A stretch of 15,287 nucleotides of DNA from Spirochaetaceae bacterium (lineage in GTDB: Bacteria; Spirochaetota; Spirochaetia; SZUA-6; Bin103): assembly GCA_028818385.1 (NCBI GenBank), contig JAPPNY010000173.1:1-15287 (forward strand), read 5' to 3'. Positions 14,649 through 15,287 of this stretch are shown in pieces (the stretch's first letter is position 1; each line of letters begins with the position of its first letter). Both the position numbers and the translations under genes were made by a program. The notes below the pieces were generated by a model, which saw only the letters and a program-made list of their open reading frames with translations, was not told where the DNA came from and made no database searches.

Positions 14649-14843
14649 TCACATCCCCCCAGGCGATGATCGGCGCTTCCGTTCTGGCCCCCGCCTCGCG
14701 ACGGAGATCTTCTCGTCCCAAGTTCGCTCAGGCGATCGATCGAACACGATCAGGTACCCGGACTCCGCCCCACTGAGGTCCAAATGGCACCGCGTCTGTC
14801 CCAGCCCTTCCGCGATGGTCCGATCCAGAACGGCGGCCTGTCC
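14649..14843 (-). pseudogene. C-terminal fragment of an AAA-ATPase/PD-(D/E)XK nuclease-type protein
   Basis: Reading leftwards, the frame encodes AVLDRTIAEGLGQTRCHLDL, then SGAESGYLIVFDRSPERTWDEKI, ending in a stop at 14649. The pattern (TIAxGLxQT, a GA.xxxLxxFDR step and a final WxEKI) is the familiar C-terminal end of bacterial AAA-type ATPases that carry a PD-(D/E)XK-like nuclease domain. The frame remains open upstream to about 15035 but has no ATG, GTG or TTG and passes through a run of seven prolines, with no recognisable ATPase. It is best read as a decayed remnant of an accessory gene. Identification rests on a short segment. Confidence 0.5.
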
Positions 14844-15134
14844 TGGGGGTGGCGGTGGCGGCGGTAACAGAGTGAAGTTCGGGAAGGTCAGGGGCGTGAG
14901 CCGGTCCCGGCCGACCAGGACGATGTACGTGATGACAGAACGATTGCGTTCGCTGGCAGGTGCTTTCTTTCCAAGGGGTTTCCTCCCGCTGGCGACCGTC
15001 TCGGGCCGGGTCTCGGGTAACGGCCCTCGCCGTCTCTATGCCCGCCTCTGGTAGTCATTTGCCCCGGATCGGATCGAGTGCACGTGCCTGACGGCCCTGA
15101 TTCGGTTGTATCACTCGCCGACCGCGCCGACCGA

Positions 15135-15143
15135 TGTTATGGT
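15135..15143 (+). promoter_or_regulatory. Possible extended -10 promoter element
   Basis: TGTTATGGT is TG-n-TATGGT, a four-of-six match to TATAAT with the extended TG. No -35 is seen at standard spacing. It is followed within 10 nt by a strong hairpin and then a short ORF, as expected for a structured leader. Confidence 0.3.
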
Positions 15144-15152
15144 GGAGCCGGA

Positions 15153-15185
15153 GACGCTGGGGCCTGTAGCAACGGCCCGGGCGTC
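15153..15185 (+). other. Strong RNA hairpin in a putative leader
   Basis: GACGC (15153-15157) pairs with GCGTC (15181-15185), and GGGCC (15160-15164) pairs with GGCCC (15174-15178). One wobble and one mismatch lie between, with a 9-nt loop TGTAGCAAC. AAGGAG follows at once (15186-15191). There is no T-tract. It could regulate translation of the short ORF or of a gene beyond the edge. Confidence 0.4.
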
Positions 15186-15210
15186 AAGGAGAAGCCGGAA
15201 GGGGTCCTGC

Positions 15211-15264
15211 ATGACGATCAACGAGTTCCTGAAAGTAACTATTCAGCCGGGGCGGACGGTTTGA
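15211..15264 (+). CDS. Possible 17-residue peptide (leader peptide or broken gene start)
   Basis: ATG at 15211 encodes MTINEFLKVTIQPGRTV and then TGA. AGGGG ends 6 nt before the ATG, and a hairpin and promoter-like element lie upstream, so translation is plausible. The peptide has no run of a single amino acid that would indicate attenuation. It may instead be the start of a degraded gene. Another ATG (15279) follows 15 bp after the stop. Very tentative. Confidence 0.25.
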   Translation: MTINEFLKVTIQPGRTV

Positions 15265-15287
15265 GGCAGGTTGGGATCATGGGGCGA

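Larger units (their letters stand above)
14643..15287. other. Gene-poor right end
   Basis: No intact protein gene can be supported in these 645 bp. Contents are the AAA/PD-(D/E)XK-type remnant on the minus strand (14649-14843), a promoter-like element, a hairpin and a 17-codon ORF at the far right. Between about 14853 and 15134 nothing recognisable is seen. An open frame of 79 codons on the plus strand (14815-15054) is low-complexity and has no family resemblance. An ATG at 15279 could begin a gene that leaves the window. Confidence 0.5.

Noticed and set aside
14815..15054. 79-codon plus-strand open frame
   Set aside because: Contains a Gly run from a GGC/GGT tract and no conserved features; probably non-coding.
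1..15287. CRISPR arrays, tRNA or rRNA genes, insertion-sequence ends
   Set aside because: No spaced repeats, cloverleaf patterns or transposase-like segments were seen on either strand.

Overview
The window is bacterial, GC-rich (by eye roughly two thirds G+C) and densely coded, with many 1-4 bp gene overlaps. It looks chromosomal. It makes Asn-tRNA (and possibly Gln-tRNA) by amidation, using GatCAB and a short archaeal-type aspartyl-tRNA synthetase. It also carries a TRAP transporter and a diadenylate-cyclase fusion. The phylum cannot be fixed from this alone. A high-GC environmental Spirochaetota-like lineage is a low-confidence guess; Deinococcus-like or Chloroflexota-like lineages are not excluded.

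Layout. (1) 1-4531, minus strand: a four-gene transport operon dctP-dctQ-dctM-permease. The last gene is an NCS2 (xanthine/uracil-type) permease that ends in an RsbW-like ATPase domain and runs off the left edge. (2) 4532-5426: a divergent regulatory region, then a Phd/YefM antitoxin and PIN-domain toxin pair on the plus strand, behind a palindromic TGTACA-type operator. (3) 5457-7145, minus: arginyl-tRNA synthetase. (4) 7220-8557, plus: a three-part protein with a PTS EIIA domain, a pyruvate-kinase-C-like domain and a DisA_N (diadenylate cyclase) domain. (5) 8613-13042, minus: a compact operon gatC-gatA-gatB-aspS. (6) 13221-14642, plus: a trehalase/GH63-like glycosidase whose expected catalytic acids appear substituted. 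(7) 14643-15287: mostly non-coding, with a decayed C-terminal fragment of an AAA/PD-(D/E)XK-type protein and, at the right end, a promoter-like element, a strong hairpin and a 17-codon ORF.

How the genes work together. GatCAB and the AspRS form a complete indirect Asn-tRNA(Asn) route. The AspRS carries His31 and Pro80, at the spacing remembered for non-discriminating AspRS enzymes. The TRAP genes and the permease probably share a transcript and may serve related nutrients. The EIIA/cyclase fusion would physically join PTS phosphorylation state to cyclic-di-AMP signalling. It is the most interesting single gene here, followed by the permease-ATPase fusion and the possible pseudo-glycosidase. 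Three start regions (argS, the cyclase fusion, gatC) have a -10-like hexamer ending exactly 6 nt before the start codon, which suggests leaderless transcripts.
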